DNA of 64,000 nt from Bacteroidota bacterium (lineage in GTDB: Bacteria; Bacteroidota; Bacteroidia; Palsa-965), in contig JADBYT010000043.1 in the NCBI GenBank assembly GCA_020402865.1, positions 1-64,000 of the forward strand. The letters run 5' to 3'. Positions within the stretch are counted from its first letter, which is position 1; every line of letters starts with the position of its first letter. Positions 54,998-63,707 of this stretch are shown piece by piece. A model generated the notes under the pieces. That model did not search any database and was not told where the DNA came from. It saw only the letters and a list, made by a program, of their open reading frames with translations. A program made the translations under genes and the position numbers.

Positions 54998-56494
54998 TTA
55001 TTCGCGAACAAACGACTGGCTGTCGAGCAGGCCTTCGGTACTGATTACGCGTACCACATAAATACCTTTAGCCAGGCTGCTAACATCAAGCTCGGCCTTG
55101 TTTATGCCGTCGGTTACCACTTGGCTTTGAACCACTTTGCCGTTTACATCCATAATTTCAACAATGATGTTTGTATGTCCGGCAGGGTCAAAAGTCACAT
55201 TTAGCAGGTTGGAAGCAGGATTTGGGAAAACGCTCACAGTTGCAGCTGTCTGCTCATTTTGGCCAAATTCGCCCGCGCGCGAAGCGGGTGCGCAACAACC
55301 ATTGCCTGAGGTGTTTATATACCAGCTATCCACCTGCATGGTGCGTGTAGCCGAACCGCTGCAATAGGCATTTGTCATTGTAACCTGATAATTTACAGGA
55401 CGATAGCGGGTTGATCCACCGGGCAGTGGAAGTGTCTGGCAGGTGTAAGCAGTAGTAGCTACCGTATTGGGCGATTCTGTGGCGTGTGATCTCTTCCAGT
55501 CATACGTGTAACCTGTACCTGAACTTGCTGTGGCGTTAAAGCCTACACACGTGCCAACTGAAAGAGTTTGAGCACCAGGTGTAATGGTGATTGCTGGGGC
55601 CGGAGATGCGGCCATAACAACCTGCTTATACCATTTGCAACCGTTGGCATCGGTAAGGTAAAAGTCATAATTGCCCGGGGAAATACCGTTAACGGTTATG
55701 GGTGAGGTTGATGCGTTAACTGTAGTGATGGCTCCCAGGTTGTTGTTTGAAGTAACCTTTCGGTACTGAAGTACATACGGTGCTGTACCGCCGGCAGCAG
55801 TTACAGTAACCGAACCAAAAGCCGTGCATGAACCGAGTGTGGTGCTTGCGGTTGGTGCAAAAGTTGATGAACTGCCCGAAATTGTTACACTTCCCAGGTT
55901 GCCGCCACCGAATTTACCTGCATACACATCGTACTGATTTGAAGGAAAAGCAACTGCTGCAGGATTGCTGGTTGAGCCGTTCACAATAAAGGAAACCGGA
56001 GTAGCCCCGTCGGGCACTTCACAGGATAAACCGATATGGTTAATTTCAAGCCTTACGGTGTAGGTACCATTGGGAATGCAGGCCGTACTAATGGGAATGG
56101 TTGCCGTTTGGGTGGTAGTTCCATACGAGTTGGGGAATGTAGCCGTATTCGCAGGAATGTATGAAAGTGTTGACGGATAACCCGCAGGAGTGAAACCATA
56201 GGTCGAGAAATTATAGTTGTAGGCATGGTGGAATTCACCCACATGATAATTTCCGTTGGCATTGGTCAAAAACACATGAACGCCAATAATACCTCCGGAA
56301 GCAATCATAGGCGACTGCACATTCTGGTTTGTAACCTGAAGTTTGTAAGGGATGGTAATTGAACTGGCCGTAATGGTAGCCGCTGGTGTTTGAGGCACGT
56401 TGGCATAGTAAAATCTGAACTGATTAAACTGAGCCGACAGTGTAGCGGAAACTGCCAGCATGAGTGCTATGACTACTTGTTTTTTTGTTTTCAT
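54998..56494 (-). CDS. T9SS-exported secreted protein
   Basis: 498 aa from ATG 56494 (MKTKKQVVIALMLAVSATLS), the start that gives a signal peptide; the frame continues upstream for 47 codons without supporting features. The N-terminal half is beta-rich with NYHVGEFHHAYNYNFSTYGF and a Cys-bearing region. Ig/SprB-like segments follow (NGISPGNYDFYLTDANGCKW). A T9SS sorting domain lies at about 420-498 (VFPNPASNLLNVTFDPAGH, ending SQSFVRE). No catalytic motif. The 229 bp upstream (56495-56723) are AT-rich with no other feature seen. Confidence 0.82.
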   Translation of the reverse strand: MKTKKQVVIALMLAVSATLSAQFNQFRFYYANVPQTPAATITASSITIPYKLQVTNQNVQSPMIASGGIIGVHVFLTNANGNYHVGEFHHAYNYNFSTYGFTPAGYPSTLSYIPANTATFPNSYGTTTQTATIPISTACIPNGTYTVRLEINHIGLSCEVPDGATPVSFIVNGSTSNPAAVAFPSNQYDVYAGKFGGGNLGSVTISGSSSTFAPTASTTLGSCTAFGSVTVTAAGGTAPYVLQYRKVTSNNNLGAITTVNASTSPITVNGISPGNYDFYLTDANGCKWYKQVVMAASPAPAITITPGAQTLSVGTCVGFNATASSGTGYTYDWKRSHATESPNTVATTAYTCQTLPLPGGSTRYRPVNYQVTMTNAYCSGSATRTMQVDSWYINTSGNGCCAPASRAGEFGQNEQTAATVSVFPNPASNLLNVTFDPAGHTNIIVEIMDVNGKVVQSQVVTDGINKAELDVSSLAKGIYVVRVISTEGLLDSQSFVRE

Positions 56495-56723
56495 AAGTAC
56501 ATTTTGTTTTAGGGTAACATTATTGAATACTGAATTACATGGATGAAGGTATAAGCCTTGTGTTCTGAGAAGGGGGAGGATGTATATTCGTCCGGGAAGA
56601 ATTTGTATTCGTAGGCAGCCATTTGAAATTCGCATAAAATGTACTTTATCAGTAATTTACAATTTAACATAATATTAATTATAGGCAAATTGAATCTGTT
56701 AATCCAAATTGACGACATGATGA

Positions 56724-57098
56724 TTAACTAAGTCCGGGGCTGTTTGTACTTGTTTGCTGAATCCAATCAATATAGTGCTGCTCTGGCTTCCACGACTCGA
56801 AAACCAACTCATTTAAATCAGCCGACACATAAAAAACGTAACCGGATAAATCCAGATTAACCGGATTAGCATTTGCCACAAATACAATTGGTGAAAAAGA
56901 ATTTAGTTTAATCAGGATTTCAGAAAGCACGTGTGCTTGTTGATGCTTGCCCAGACTGGTAAATAAATTAAATCGTTCACAAATCTGACTACACAGCTGA
57001 TCTTTATAAATCTGAAAAACAGCTATTTTACAGCATTTTACTTCATGCGGAAATTCAATTTGGATCTTGTATAGCACATCCAGCTTTGTGTATCCCAT
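56724..57098 (-). CDS. Hypothetical protein, 124 aa
   Basis: 124 aa from ATG 57098 (MGYTKLDVLYKIQIEFPHEV). No signal peptide. Alternating beta-strands (FVANANPVNLDLSGYVFYVS) and four Cys in the first 40 residues. It is AT-rich compared with the flanking genes and starts 36 bp from the divergent pseudouridine synthase gene. No family is recognised. It may be a real orphan gene, since the frame is long for such AT-rich sequence and a divergent start region is shared. Confidence 0.55.
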   Translation of the reverse strand: MGYTKLDVLYKIQIEFPHEVKCCKIAVFQIYKDQLCSQICERFNLFTSLGKHQQAHVLSEILIKLNSFSPIVFVANANPVNLDLSGYVFYVSADLNELVFESWKPEQHYIDWIQQTSTNSPGLS

Positions 57099-57134
57099 CG
57101 TTTACTAAAATATGCATTTGTTACCTTTACAACC

Positions 57135-57707
57135 ATGCCGCTTCAGTACTATATTTTTCATAAACCGTATGGCATTTTGTCGCAATTTTCAAACGAAGGG
57201 CAAAATCCCGGTTTGGGAACTGTTCTGAGTTTACCTCCGGATGTGTACCCGGTTGGCCGGCTCGACCTGGATAGTGAAGGTTTATTGTTGCTTACCAACG
57301 ATAAACGCCTGAACCAGCGTCTGCTTGATCCTGAAAACGGCCATCCGCGCACGTATTGGGCTCAGGTTGAGGGAATTGTTACTGAAGAGGCCTTGCAAAA
57401 ACTGTGTGCGGGAGTTGAATTGCGGATAAATGGCAAAACGTTCCGCACCCGGCCGGCGCAGGCCCGAAAAATCGAACCGCCTTCGCTCCCGCCCCGCAAT
57501 CCGCCCATCCGCATGCGCCTCACGGTGCCCGATTCATGGATTGAGCTTACACTCACCGAAGGCAAAAACCGGCAGGTGCGGCGGATGACGGCGGCCGTTG
57601 GATTTCCGACCTTACGGCTGGTGCGGTGCAAAATCGGGGCACTGGAGTTGGGTGATTTAAAGGTTGGGGAGCTTAGAGAGATCAGCAGTGCCAAGTCTAT
57701 ACTTTAA
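57135..57707 (+). CDS. 23S rRNA pseudouridine synthase, RluE-like
   Basis: 190 aa. RsuA/RluB/E/F superfamily without an S4 domain: motif I FHKPYGILSQF, catalytic motif VGRLDLDSEGLLLLTND with Asp44, then motif III EGKNRQVRRMTAAVGFPTLR. The size and lack of S4 match RluE (E. coli 23S U2457). It is cytoplasmic, acting during ribosome maturation. It is preceded by TACCTTTA close to the ATG, possibly a -7 box for a nearly leaderless message (weak). Confidence 0.9.
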   Translation: MPLQYYIFHKPYGILSQFSNEGQNPGLGTVLSLPPDVYPVGRLDLDSEGLLLLTNDKRLNQRLLDPENGHPRTYWAQVEGIVTEEALQKLCAGVELRINGKTFRTRPAQARKIEPPSLPPRNPPIRMRLTVPDSWIELTLTEGKNRQVRRMTAAVGFPTLRLVRCKIGALELGDLKVGELREISSAKSIL

Positions 57708-57781
57708 CTGCAAGTAAAATTTATAATTTACTGAAATTATGTTATTTATGAGCTCTTTCTTTTGCTCATAAATGTATAAAA

Positions 57782-57813
57782 AAAGCGATAAACCGTGGTG
57801 GATTTATCGCTTT
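57782..57813 (-). terminator. Terminator of tRNA-Thr
   Basis: An 11-bp perfect stem AAAGCGATAAA (57782-57792) with TTTATCGCTTT (57803-57813), 10-nt loop, followed on the minus strand by a run of seven T. Confidence 0.85.
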
Positions 57814-57817
57814 CCGG

Positions 57818-57890
57818 AGCCTTCCACGGGACTTGAACCCGCGACCTGCTGATTACGAATCAGCTGCTCTACCAGCTGAGCTAAGAAGGC
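57818..57890 (-). tRNA. tRNA-Thr (anticodon CGT)
   Basis: 73 nt including the discriminator. The acceptor stem GCCTTCT pairs with GGAAGGC (one G-T pair). The D arm TAGCTCAGCTGGTAGAGC, the anticodon arm GCTGA-TTCGTAA-TCAGC and the T arm with GGTTCAAGTCC are all canonical. Anticodon CGT reads ACG. CCA is not encoded. It has its own promoter and terminator. Confidence 0.97.
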
Positions 57891-57895
57891 TAAAA

Positions 57896-57922
57896 GCTGC
57901 CTGCTTTTTACAGACAGGCAGC
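57896..57922 (-). terminator. Terminator of cysteine desulfurase gene, overlapping tRNA promoter
   Basis: An 8-bp stem GCTGCCTG (57896-57903) with CAGGCAGC (57915-57922), followed on the minus strand by TTTTA, which runs directly into the tRNA. Confidence 0.65.
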
Positions 57923-57952
57923 AAAAGTAAGATTTCCTGAAAACAGCGCCAA
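57922..57952 (-). promoter_or_regulatory. tRNA-Thr promoter
   Basis: On the minus strand TTG (57950-57952), 20-bp spacer, TACTTTTG (57922-57929), exact TAnnTTTG. Transcription would begin inside the terminator hairpin, at about 57916, so the tRNA precursor lacks the full stem. Confidence 0.65.
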
Positions 57953-57988
57953 GCCTTTGCGTAAAAAAACAATTCCGCGCCGGGCTAA

Positions 57989-59134
57989 TTAACGTACCGC
58001 CTTGGTTGTCACCGGATACATTTCGCAGAGTTTGCTTACGGTGTAGTCTATTTCCTCGCGCGTAGTGTATTTGCTGAATGAAAAACGCGCCGAAGGACGG
58101 CTCATGTCGGTTCCGATGGCGAGAAGCACATGCGACCCTACGTTGCTGCCCGATGAGCAGGCGCTGCCGGCAGAAGCAGCAATTCCGTTAATGTCGAGGT
58201 TGAAAACCAGCATTTCGGCGTTGTCGGTAGGCGGCAGGCACACATTAAGTACCGTGTAAAGCGAAGAGCCTTTGGCATCGCCATTAAACACTACGCCCGG
58301 CAGGTTTTTCTCGAGCTGGGCAATCATGTAATCTTTAATTCCCTGAATGTGCTTCTGGTGTGCATCAAGATCGCGAAGGCTGATTTCTAGGGCTTTGGCA
58401 AGTCCTACAATGCCGTACACATTTTCGGTGCCGCCCCGCATGTTGCGTTCCTGCGCACCGCCATGAATCAATGGCGAAATGTTTACTTCGGAATTGATAT
58501 AAATGAAGCCAACGCCTTTGGGACCATGAAACTTATGCGCCGCACCATTCACAAAATGAATATGCAGCGATTTAAGGTCGAGATTGTAATGGCCAATGGT
58601 CTGAACCGTATCGGAATGGAAAATGGCGTCGTACTTCTTGCAAAGCTCAGATACCTTTTTGATATTGAGCAGATTACCAATCTCGTTGTTGGCATGCATG
58701 AGCGACACGAGTGAACGCGGGTTTGAAGCAAGCAGCTCGTCGAGATGCTCAAGATCAATATGGCCGCCCGGAAGGAGTTTTACCAGACTGAGCTTGATAC
58801 GGCCACTGTCGGCCATTGCTTCCAGTGTATGCAGCACGGCATGGTGCTCAATGGGCGACGTAATGGCGTGGGTTAGCTTGAGGTCTTCAATCGAACAACG
58901 AATGGCCATGTTGTCGGCCTCCGTACCACCTGAAGTAAAGAAGATTTCCGAAGGCGATACATTAAGGCTGCGCGCAATGCTTTTGCGTGCCTGCTCAATG
59001 GCCGAACGGGTTTGGCGCCCCCATGAATGTATGGACGAAGGGTTGCCAAAATGATCTTTCATTACGGGAATCATTGCATCCATAACCTCCGGATCAAGAG
59101 GTGTGGTGGCTGCATTGTCGAGATAAACCTTCAT
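57989..59134 (-). CDS. Cysteine desulfurase, IscS/NifS type
   Basis: 381 aa. Class V aminotransferase fold: MKVYLDNAATTPLDPEVMDA, the HANNEIGNLL motif, PLP lysine K201 in NGAAHKFHGPKG, and the persulfide-forming C326 in SAGSACSSGSNVG on the mobile loop. It converts cysteine to alanine and bound sulfur for Fe-S clusters and tRNA thiolation. No iscU, sufE or mnmA-like partner is adjacent, so the acceptor is not shown by context. The 243-bp upstream gap holds only the hairpin at 59267. Confidence 0.93.
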   Translation of the reverse strand: MKVYLDNAATTPLDPEVMDAMIPVMKDHFGNPSSIHSWGRQTRSAIEQARKSIARSLNVSPSEIFFTSGGTEADNMAIRCSIEDLKLTHAITSPIEHHAVLHTLEAMADSGRIKLSLVKLLPGGHIDLEHLDELLASNPRSLVSLMHANNEIGNLLNIKKVSELCKKYDAIFHSDTVQTIGHYNLDLKSLHIHFVNGAAHKFHGPKGVGFIYINSEVNISPLIHGGAQERNMRGGTENVYGIVGLAKALEISLRDLDAHQKHIQGIKDYMIAQLEKNLPGVVFNGDAKGSSLYTVLNVCLPPTDNAEMLVFNLDINGIAASAGSACSSGSNVGSHVLLAIGTDMSRPSARFSFSKYTTREEIDYTVSKLCEMYPVTTKAVR

Positions 59135-59266
59135 AGTTGCAAAGGTAACGAGTATTTACGGTTAGTCAGGGGATGCTATTTTACAAATAAGCAATTTCAT
59201 CCATTCCTAAGTTCACCAGCTTGAGATGAACGGGGAATCGCCCAACTTTTAAGCAGGGGTACAAAT

Positions 59267-59304
59267 AACGGCAGCAAAACGTCCTTTAATGCTGCCGTTT
59301 TTAT
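59267..59304 (+). terminator. Hairpin with plus-strand T-run, orientation odd
   Basis: AACGGCAGC (59267-59275) pairs with GCTGCCGTT (59291-59299) and is followed by TTTTTATC on the plus strand, although both neighbouring genes lie on the minus strand. On the minus strand it would follow glmM but lacks a good T-run. It is probably the glmM terminator in weak form, or stops antisense transcripts. Confidence 0.4.
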
Positions 59305-59377
59305 CTTTTTCTGTGCTTTTTTTAACCCTATACAACAAACCACGGGAGTTTTCAGTAAGTTCAATCGGAACCTTACC

Positions 59378-60784
59378 TCACAGCTGTTGCACTTTAATTA
59401 GGTCGCGAATATCCTGCATTATTTTTTTTGCCAGATTATCGGCCGTGGTTTCCGACTCACTTTCAGAGTAAATGCGGATGATGGGTTCAGTATTGGAACG
59501 GCGCAGATGCACCCATTCTTTATCGAACTCAATTTTTACACCGTCAACCGTATTCACAGGCTGTTTGCTGTATTTCGCGCGGATGCCTTCGAGAATCTGA
59601 TCGACGTTAATTTCGTTGGTGAGTTCGATTTTATTTTTAGAGATGTGATAGTCAGGGTATTTGGCGCGAAGCATGGAGCATGTGTTGCCAAATTTGGCAA
59701 GATGCGAAAGGAAAAGGGCAATTCCGGCCAGCGCATCGCGTCCGTAGTGGAGTTCGGGGTAAATTACCCCGCCGTTTCCTTCGCCGCCAATTACGGCATT
59801 GCATTCCTTCATCAGCTCCACCACATTTACCTCACCCACAGCCGAAGCGTGGTATTTTCCACCTGCTTTTTCGGTTACATCGCGCAGGGCGCGTGTGGAG
59901 GAAAGGTTTGAAACGGTGTTTCCCTTTTGGTTATTCAATACGTAATCGGCCACGGCCACCAGCGTGTATTCTTCGCCAAACATTTCTCCGTCTTCGCACA
60001 CAATGGCCAGCCGGTCCACATCAGGATCAACCACCAGGCCGAGGTCAGCATTGTTTTTCTTTACCGTCTTGGCAATATCGCGCAGGTTTTCGGGCAGGGG
60101 TTCAGGATTGTGGGGGAATTCGCCGGTGGGATCACAGTACAGTTCGGTGATTTGTGCTACGCCAAGCGCCCGGAGCAGCTGGGGAACGGCAATTCCGCCG
60201 GTGGAATTAACGGCATCAACCGCTATCTTGAAATTACGTTTTTTGATGGCTTCCACATCCACCAGCGGCAGTGCCAGAATGGCTTCGATGTGTTTTTCAA
60301 TAAAACCGCCGGCCTCAGTAAGTTGACCAAGGTGGTTTACTTCGGCAAAGCTGAAATCGTCTGCATCGGCAATGGCAAGCACCAGCTCCCCATCTGCGGC
60401 AGAAATGAATTCGCCTTTGTGGTTGAGCAGTTTAAGCGCATTCCACTGTTTAGGATTGTGGCTGGCGGTAATAATAATGCCGCCGGCTGCATTTTCCCAG
60501 GGCACGGCCATTTCTACGGTAGGAGTAGTGGAAAGGCCGATATCCACCACATGTATGCCAAGCCCGGAAAGGGTTCCGCACACCAGGCGGCTCACCATAG
60601 GGCCGGAAATACGGGCATCGCGGCCCACAACTACTTTAAGACTTTGCTTGGGGTCAGCATGCTGACGGCGGAGCCAGGTACCATAAGCGGCGGTAAACTT
60701 TACCACATCAACCGGACTGAGCCCTTCGCCGGGGCGGCCGCCAATTGTGCCCCGAATACCAGAAATTGATTTAATTAATGACAC
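59378..60784 (-). CDS. glmM: Phosphoglucosamine mutase
   Basis: 468 aa from GTG 60784 (VSLIKSISGIRGTIGG), matching the conserved GlmM N-terminus; the frame is open further up, but a start at 60841 would lie inside the promoter -33 box. Phosphoserine S108 in ITASHNPKQWNA. Metal-binding VVDPDVDRLAIV. The phosphate loop near the C-terminus is VHLRRSNTEPIIRIY. It interconverts glucosamine-6-P and -1-P for peptidoglycan and LPS. It is also close to phosphomannomutases, but SGIRGTIGG and the length favour GlmM. Divergent from the TPR gene. Confidence 0.88.
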   Translation of the reverse strand: MSLIKSISGIRGTIGGRPGEGLSPVDVVKFTAAYGTWLRRQHADPKQSLKVVVGRDARISGPMVSRLVCGTLSGLGIHVVDIGLSTTPTVEMAVPWENAAGGIIITASHNPKQWNALKLLNHKGEFISAADGELVLAIADADDFSFAEVNHLGQLTEAGGFIEKHIEAILALPLVDVEAIKKRNFKIAVDAVNSTGGIAVPQLLRALGVAQITELYCDPTGEFPHNPEPLPENLRDIAKTVKKNNADLGLVVDPDVDRLAIVCEDGEMFGEEYTLVAVADYVLNNQKGNTVSNLSSTRALRDVTEKAGGKYHASAVGEVNVVELMKECNAVIGGEGNGGVIYPELHYGRDALAGIALFLSHLAKFGNTCSMLRAKYPDYHISKNKIELTNEINVDQILEGIRAKYSKQPVNTVDGVKIEFDKEWVHLRRSNTEPIIRIYSESESETTADNLAKKIMQDIRDLIKVQQL

Positions 60785-60809
60785 GCTTACTAAAATTAAA
60801 CAGGGACTG

Positions 60810-60841
60810 CAAAGATAGAACCTCCTTTCCGGATGCCGCAA
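60810..60841 (-). promoter_or_regulatory. glmM promoter
   Basis: On the minus strand TTG (60839-60841), 21-bp spacer, TATCTTTG (60810-60817), exact TAnnTTTG. It sets the GTG start at 60784, with a leader of about 20 nt. Confidence 0.65.
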
Positions 60842-60887
60842 GAAGAATGAAATAACATATTAACCACAAAAAAACGGATTTTGGTGA

Positions 60888-60928
60888 TAACTTTGCATAC
60901 CAAAAGGCATTAGTACATCGTATCTTTG
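60888..60928 (+). promoter_or_regulatory. Two exact -7 boxes before TPR gene
   Basis: TAACTTTG (60888-60895) and TATCTTTG (60921-60928) both match TAnnTTTG. TTTG at 60892-60895 could serve as the -33 of the second with a 25-bp spacer, long for the phylum. Confidence 0.45.
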
Positions 60929-60951
60929 ATTATACCCATACTATCAGTTCT

Positions 60952-62340
60952 ATGAAAAGCGAGCAAAACCATATATCAGAATTGGTGGGTCGTTTTGAAA
61001 CAATGCTGAAAAACGATACTCCGGTTTTTTTTGAAGAAGAGGAGTTTGAGGATATTGCAGATTATTACATGCGCGCAGGCCGTCTTCGCCGGGCGCTTGA
61101 TGTGGCCGCAATGGCCCGTAACCGACACCCGTTTTCTCCCGTTTTTCTGGTCATTCAGGCGCAGATTCATATTCACCTCAACGAAAACCGCATTGCCCTT
61201 CAGCTTCTTCAGGAAGCCGAACGTATTGAACCTTTCTTTGGCGATATTCACATGACCCGCGGCACCATTTACAGCCAGATGGGACTATCCGACAAAGCCA
61301 TTGAGAGTTTTGAAACGGCTGGTAAACACGACATTCCGATTTATGAGGTAAACTATTACATCGCCTGCGAATTAATTAATCAGAACCGGCATACCGAAGC
61401 CACCCCATTGCTTCGCCGTGCGGTTGAAGAACGTCCCGATTTCGAAAGCGCGCTCAACGAACTCAGCCTCTGCTACGAAGTACTCGATGACCGCGAAGAG
61501 TCGCTGCAGGTATTTCAGCAGTGCGTGGATGCCCACCCCTATAACGCTACCGCCTGGTTTTGTCTTGGAGTGAGCCTGAGCCGGGCCGAAAAGTTTACTG
61601 AAGCGTTAGATGCGTTCGATTATGCCCTGCTCATACGTGCCGACTTCCCTCCTGCCCTTTTCAACAAGGCCAATGCACTGGCTCAGCTGGGGCGCCATCA
61701 GGAGGCTATCGACACCTACAAATCGGTGCTGGATACGGATGAGCCGCAAGCCAATGTGTATCTGCACATCGGCGAACTTTACGAACACATGAACCAGCCT
61801 GAGCTGGCGCTGATCAACTACAATAAAGCCATCCGTCTCGACAGCGGCCTTAGTGATGCCTGGCTGGGCATGGGCATTGTGCTCGACCAGCAAAACCGGC
61901 TCAGCGAGGGTATTCATTATATCAAAAAAGCCCTCGAACTGGAGCCCGACAATACCATGTTCCTCCACACCTACGGCGATTTTCAGCGTAAACTCGGCTT
62001 TTTTGAAGAAGCCGAATCAGCCTACCGGAAAGTACTTGAACTGGAGCCTGATGATCCGGGTATCTGGGCCGATTACTCACAGGTGCAGCACGAACAACAA
62101 GACTTTACCGGCGCACTCGAAACACTGGCCGAAGGCATTAAATATCACCCCGATGATGCCGAGCTTTACTACCGGTTCTCTGCATGCCTGCTGGCAAACG
62201 GCTTCAGACAGGAAGCTTTTGGCAATTTGCAGCGCGGTCTCGAACTCGATTTCAGCAAGCACGACATCCTGTTCGATTTTATGCCGCAACTCCGCAACAA
62301 TCCCGGACTGATTGACTTTATCGAGGCGCACCGCCCGTAA
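60952..62340 (+). CDS. Cytoplasmic TPR protein
   Basis: 462 aa, no signal peptide, acidic N-terminus (VFFEEEEFEDIADYYMRAGR). About ten consecutive TPR units (ALDAFDYALLIRADFPPALF, ALINYNKAIRLDSGLSDAWL, AESAYRKVLELEPDDPGIWA). Such proteins are widespread in Bacteroidota without a fixed name. It has its own terminator. A protein-protein scaffold role is a family expectation. Confidence 0.88.
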   Translation: MKSEQNHISELVGRFETMLKNDTPVFFEEEEFEDIADYYMRAGRLRRALDVAAMARNRHPFSPVFLVIQAQIHIHLNENRIALQLLQEAERIEPFFGDIHMTRGTIYSQMGLSDKAIESFETAGKHDIPIYEVNYYIACELINQNRHTEATPLLRRAVEERPDFESALNELSLCYEVLDDREESLQVFQQCVDAHPYNATAWFCLGVSLSRAEKFTEALDAFDYALLIRADFPPALFNKANALAQLGRHQEAIDTYKSVLDTDEPQANVYLHIGELYEHMNQPELALINYNKAIRLDSGLSDAWLGMGIVLDQQNRLSEGIHYIKKALELEPDNTMFLHTYGDFQRKLGFFEEAESAYRKVLELEPDDPGIWADYSQVQHEQQDFTGALETLAEGIKYHPDDAELYYRFSACLLANGFRQEAFGNLQRGLELDFSKHDILFDFMPQLRNNPGLIDFIEAHRP

Positions 62341-62373
62341 ACTATCCATTGATCATCAAATAAATAGACAAAC

Positions 62374-62418
62374 AGGTGACCGTTACCAGCAACTTTAGGT
62401 AAGGTAACGCACCTTTTT
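62374..62418 (+). terminator. Terminator after TPR gene
   Basis: AGGTG-A-CCGTTACC (62374-62387) pairs with GGTAACG-CACCT (62403-62413), with one bulge, followed by TTTTTG. The -7 box of the next gene begins 4 bp later. Confidence 0.65.
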
Positions 62419-62421
62419 GTC

Positions 62422-62429
62422 TATTTTTG
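62422..62429 (+). promoter_or_regulatory. -7 box for ComA-like gene
   Basis: TATTTTTG is an exact match. The start of transcription near 62436 excludes the in-frame starts at 62427 and 62430 and supports ATG 62466. No TTG at standard spacing. Confidence 0.5.
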
Positions 62430-62465
62430 ATGCCGACACACTTTATTCCGAACCAAGACTACCTG

Positions 62466-63245
62466 ATGAATTTTCAGCTACCTCATCTCCCCGAACGTCC
62501 ACAGCGCCCCCGCCAGTCTGGCACCACAATGGTAATGGACAAAGGCCTCGGGCTTAAACAGGCCGAAATGCTCATTGATACCAGTGTTGATTATATCGAC
62601 ATGATTAAGCTGGGCTTTGGCACTTCGCTGGTGACACGCAATGTGAAGGAAAAAATTAAGCTCTACCGCAACGCAGGCATTAAAGTGTATGTGGGCGGTA
62701 CATTGTTTGAAGCCTTTATTGTGCGCGGCCTCTTTGATCAGTACCAGAAACTTTGCGACGATCTTGGTCTCGATATGGCCGAAGTGTCTGACGGGTCGAT
62801 GGAAATGGCGCACGACGAAAAGTGTGAATACATCCAGAAACTGGCCAAAAACTTCACAGTGGTTTCCGAAGTAGGGTCAAAAGAAGAAGGCATTATCATT
62901 CATCCCAACAAGTGGACCTCGATGATGCAGAAAGAACTTCAGGCCGGAAGCTGGAAAGTAATTGCCGAAGCCCGCGAAAGCGGCAACGTGGGCATTTATC
63001 ACCGCAATGGTTCGGCGCATACGCTGCTGGTAAACAAGATTATCGCTAAAGTAAAACCCGAGAATATCATTTGGGAAGCCCCGCAAAAATCACAGCAGGT
63101 ATGGTTTATCAAACTCTTCGGAGCCAATGTAAACCTCGGTAACATTGCCCCTGAAGAAGTTATTCCGCTCGAAACCCTTCGCATCGGTCTGCGTGGCGAT
63201 ACCTTCTTCCAGTTTCTCCCCAAAGAAATGCAACAGACTCCCTAA
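62466..63245 (+). CDS. Phosphosulfolactate synthase (ComA) family protein
   Basis: 259 aa from ATG 62466 (MNFQLPHLPERPQRPRQSGT). TIM-barrel ComA family: GTTMVMDKGLGLKQAE, DYIDMIKLGFGTSLV, KVYVGGTLFEAFI, AEVSDGSMEM, VISEVGSK-like VVSEVGSKEEG and IIWEAPQKSQQVWFIKLFG. In methanogens and some bacteria ComA adds sulfite to phosphoenolpyruvate, the first step to coenzyme M or sulfolactate. Neither ComB nor ComC is adjacent, so the product here is unknown; a sulfonate or stress role is possible. A rhodanese follows 35 bp later. Confidence 0.86.
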   Translation: MNFQLPHLPERPQRPRQSGTTMVMDKGLGLKQAEMLIDTSVDYIDMIKLGFGTSLVTRNVKEKIKLYRNAGIKVYVGGTLFEAFIVRGLFDQYQKLCDDLGLDMAEVSDGSMEMAHDEKCEYIQKLAKNFTVVSEVGSKEEGIIIHPNKWTSMMQKELQAGSWKVIAEARESGNVGIYHRNGSAHTLLVNKIIAKVKPENIIWEAPQKSQQVWFIKLFGANVNLGNIAPEEVIPLETLRIGLRGDTFFQFLPKEMQQTP

Positions 63246-63280
63246 TTAACACCTATATATACTACAAGAAACACACTACA

Positions 63281-63598
63281 ATGAAAGAAGTAACCGTTCA
63301 GGAACTGAAACGCATGCGCGACAACAACGAAGCGCACCAGCTTATTGACGTACGCGAACAACACGAAGCCGACGTTGCCACTATTGGCGGCGAACTGATT
63401 CCGATGGGCACCATTCTGGCGCACGTGGATGAAATTGCCAAAGACAAGCCCGTGATTATTCACTGCCGCAGTGGTGCACGTTCAGCCTCAGTGGTAAATG
63501 CGCTTGAAACCCAGCACGGCTTTACCAATTTGTACAACCTTAAAGGCGGTATTCTGGCCTGGGGACGCGAAATTGATCCCTCCGTACCTCAGTACTGA
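63281..63598 (+). CDS. Single-domain rhodanese-like sulfurtransferase
   Basis: 105 aa, one rhodanese domain. Active-site loop IIHCRSGARSASV with C62, and the fold-defining IDVREQHEADVA and YNLKGGILAWGREI. Cytoplasmic. It would carry sulfane sulfur on Cys62. It lies 35 bp after the ComA-like gene on the same strand and probably shares its transcript, linking two sulfur-related proteins. Confidence 0.9.
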   Translation: MKEVTVQELKRMRDNNEAHQLIDVREQHEADVATIGGELIPMGTILAHVDEIAKDKPVIIHCRSGARSASVVNALETQHGFTNLYNLKGGILAWGREIDPSVPQY

Positions 63599-63653
63599 TC
63601 AGTAAATAGTTTTTTCCGATTCAGGTGTCAGTACTGCCCTGTTTCGCCAATAT

Positions 63654-63707
63654 AATCTCCCTGTCTCGCAATGTTGAGTTGAAGCGAACAGGGAGATTGT
63701 TATTTTT
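63654..63707 (+). terminator. Terminator after rhodanese gene
   Basis: An 11-bp perfect stem AATCTCCCTGT (63654-63664) with ACAGGGAGATT (63688-63698) and a 23-nt loop, followed by GTTATTTTT. Confidence 0.7.

Noticed and set aside
56509-56718. 69-codon minus-strand frame before the T9SS gene
   Set aside because: AT-rich, no recognisable motif, and best explained as upstream sequence.
59927-60769. 280-codon plus-strand frame over glmM
   Set aside because: Antisense shadow of a confidently identified gene; no recognisable protein features.
60785-60841. Upstream start for glmM at 60841
   Set aside because: The codon is TTG inside the -33 promoter element, and the added residues are not seen in GlmM proteins.
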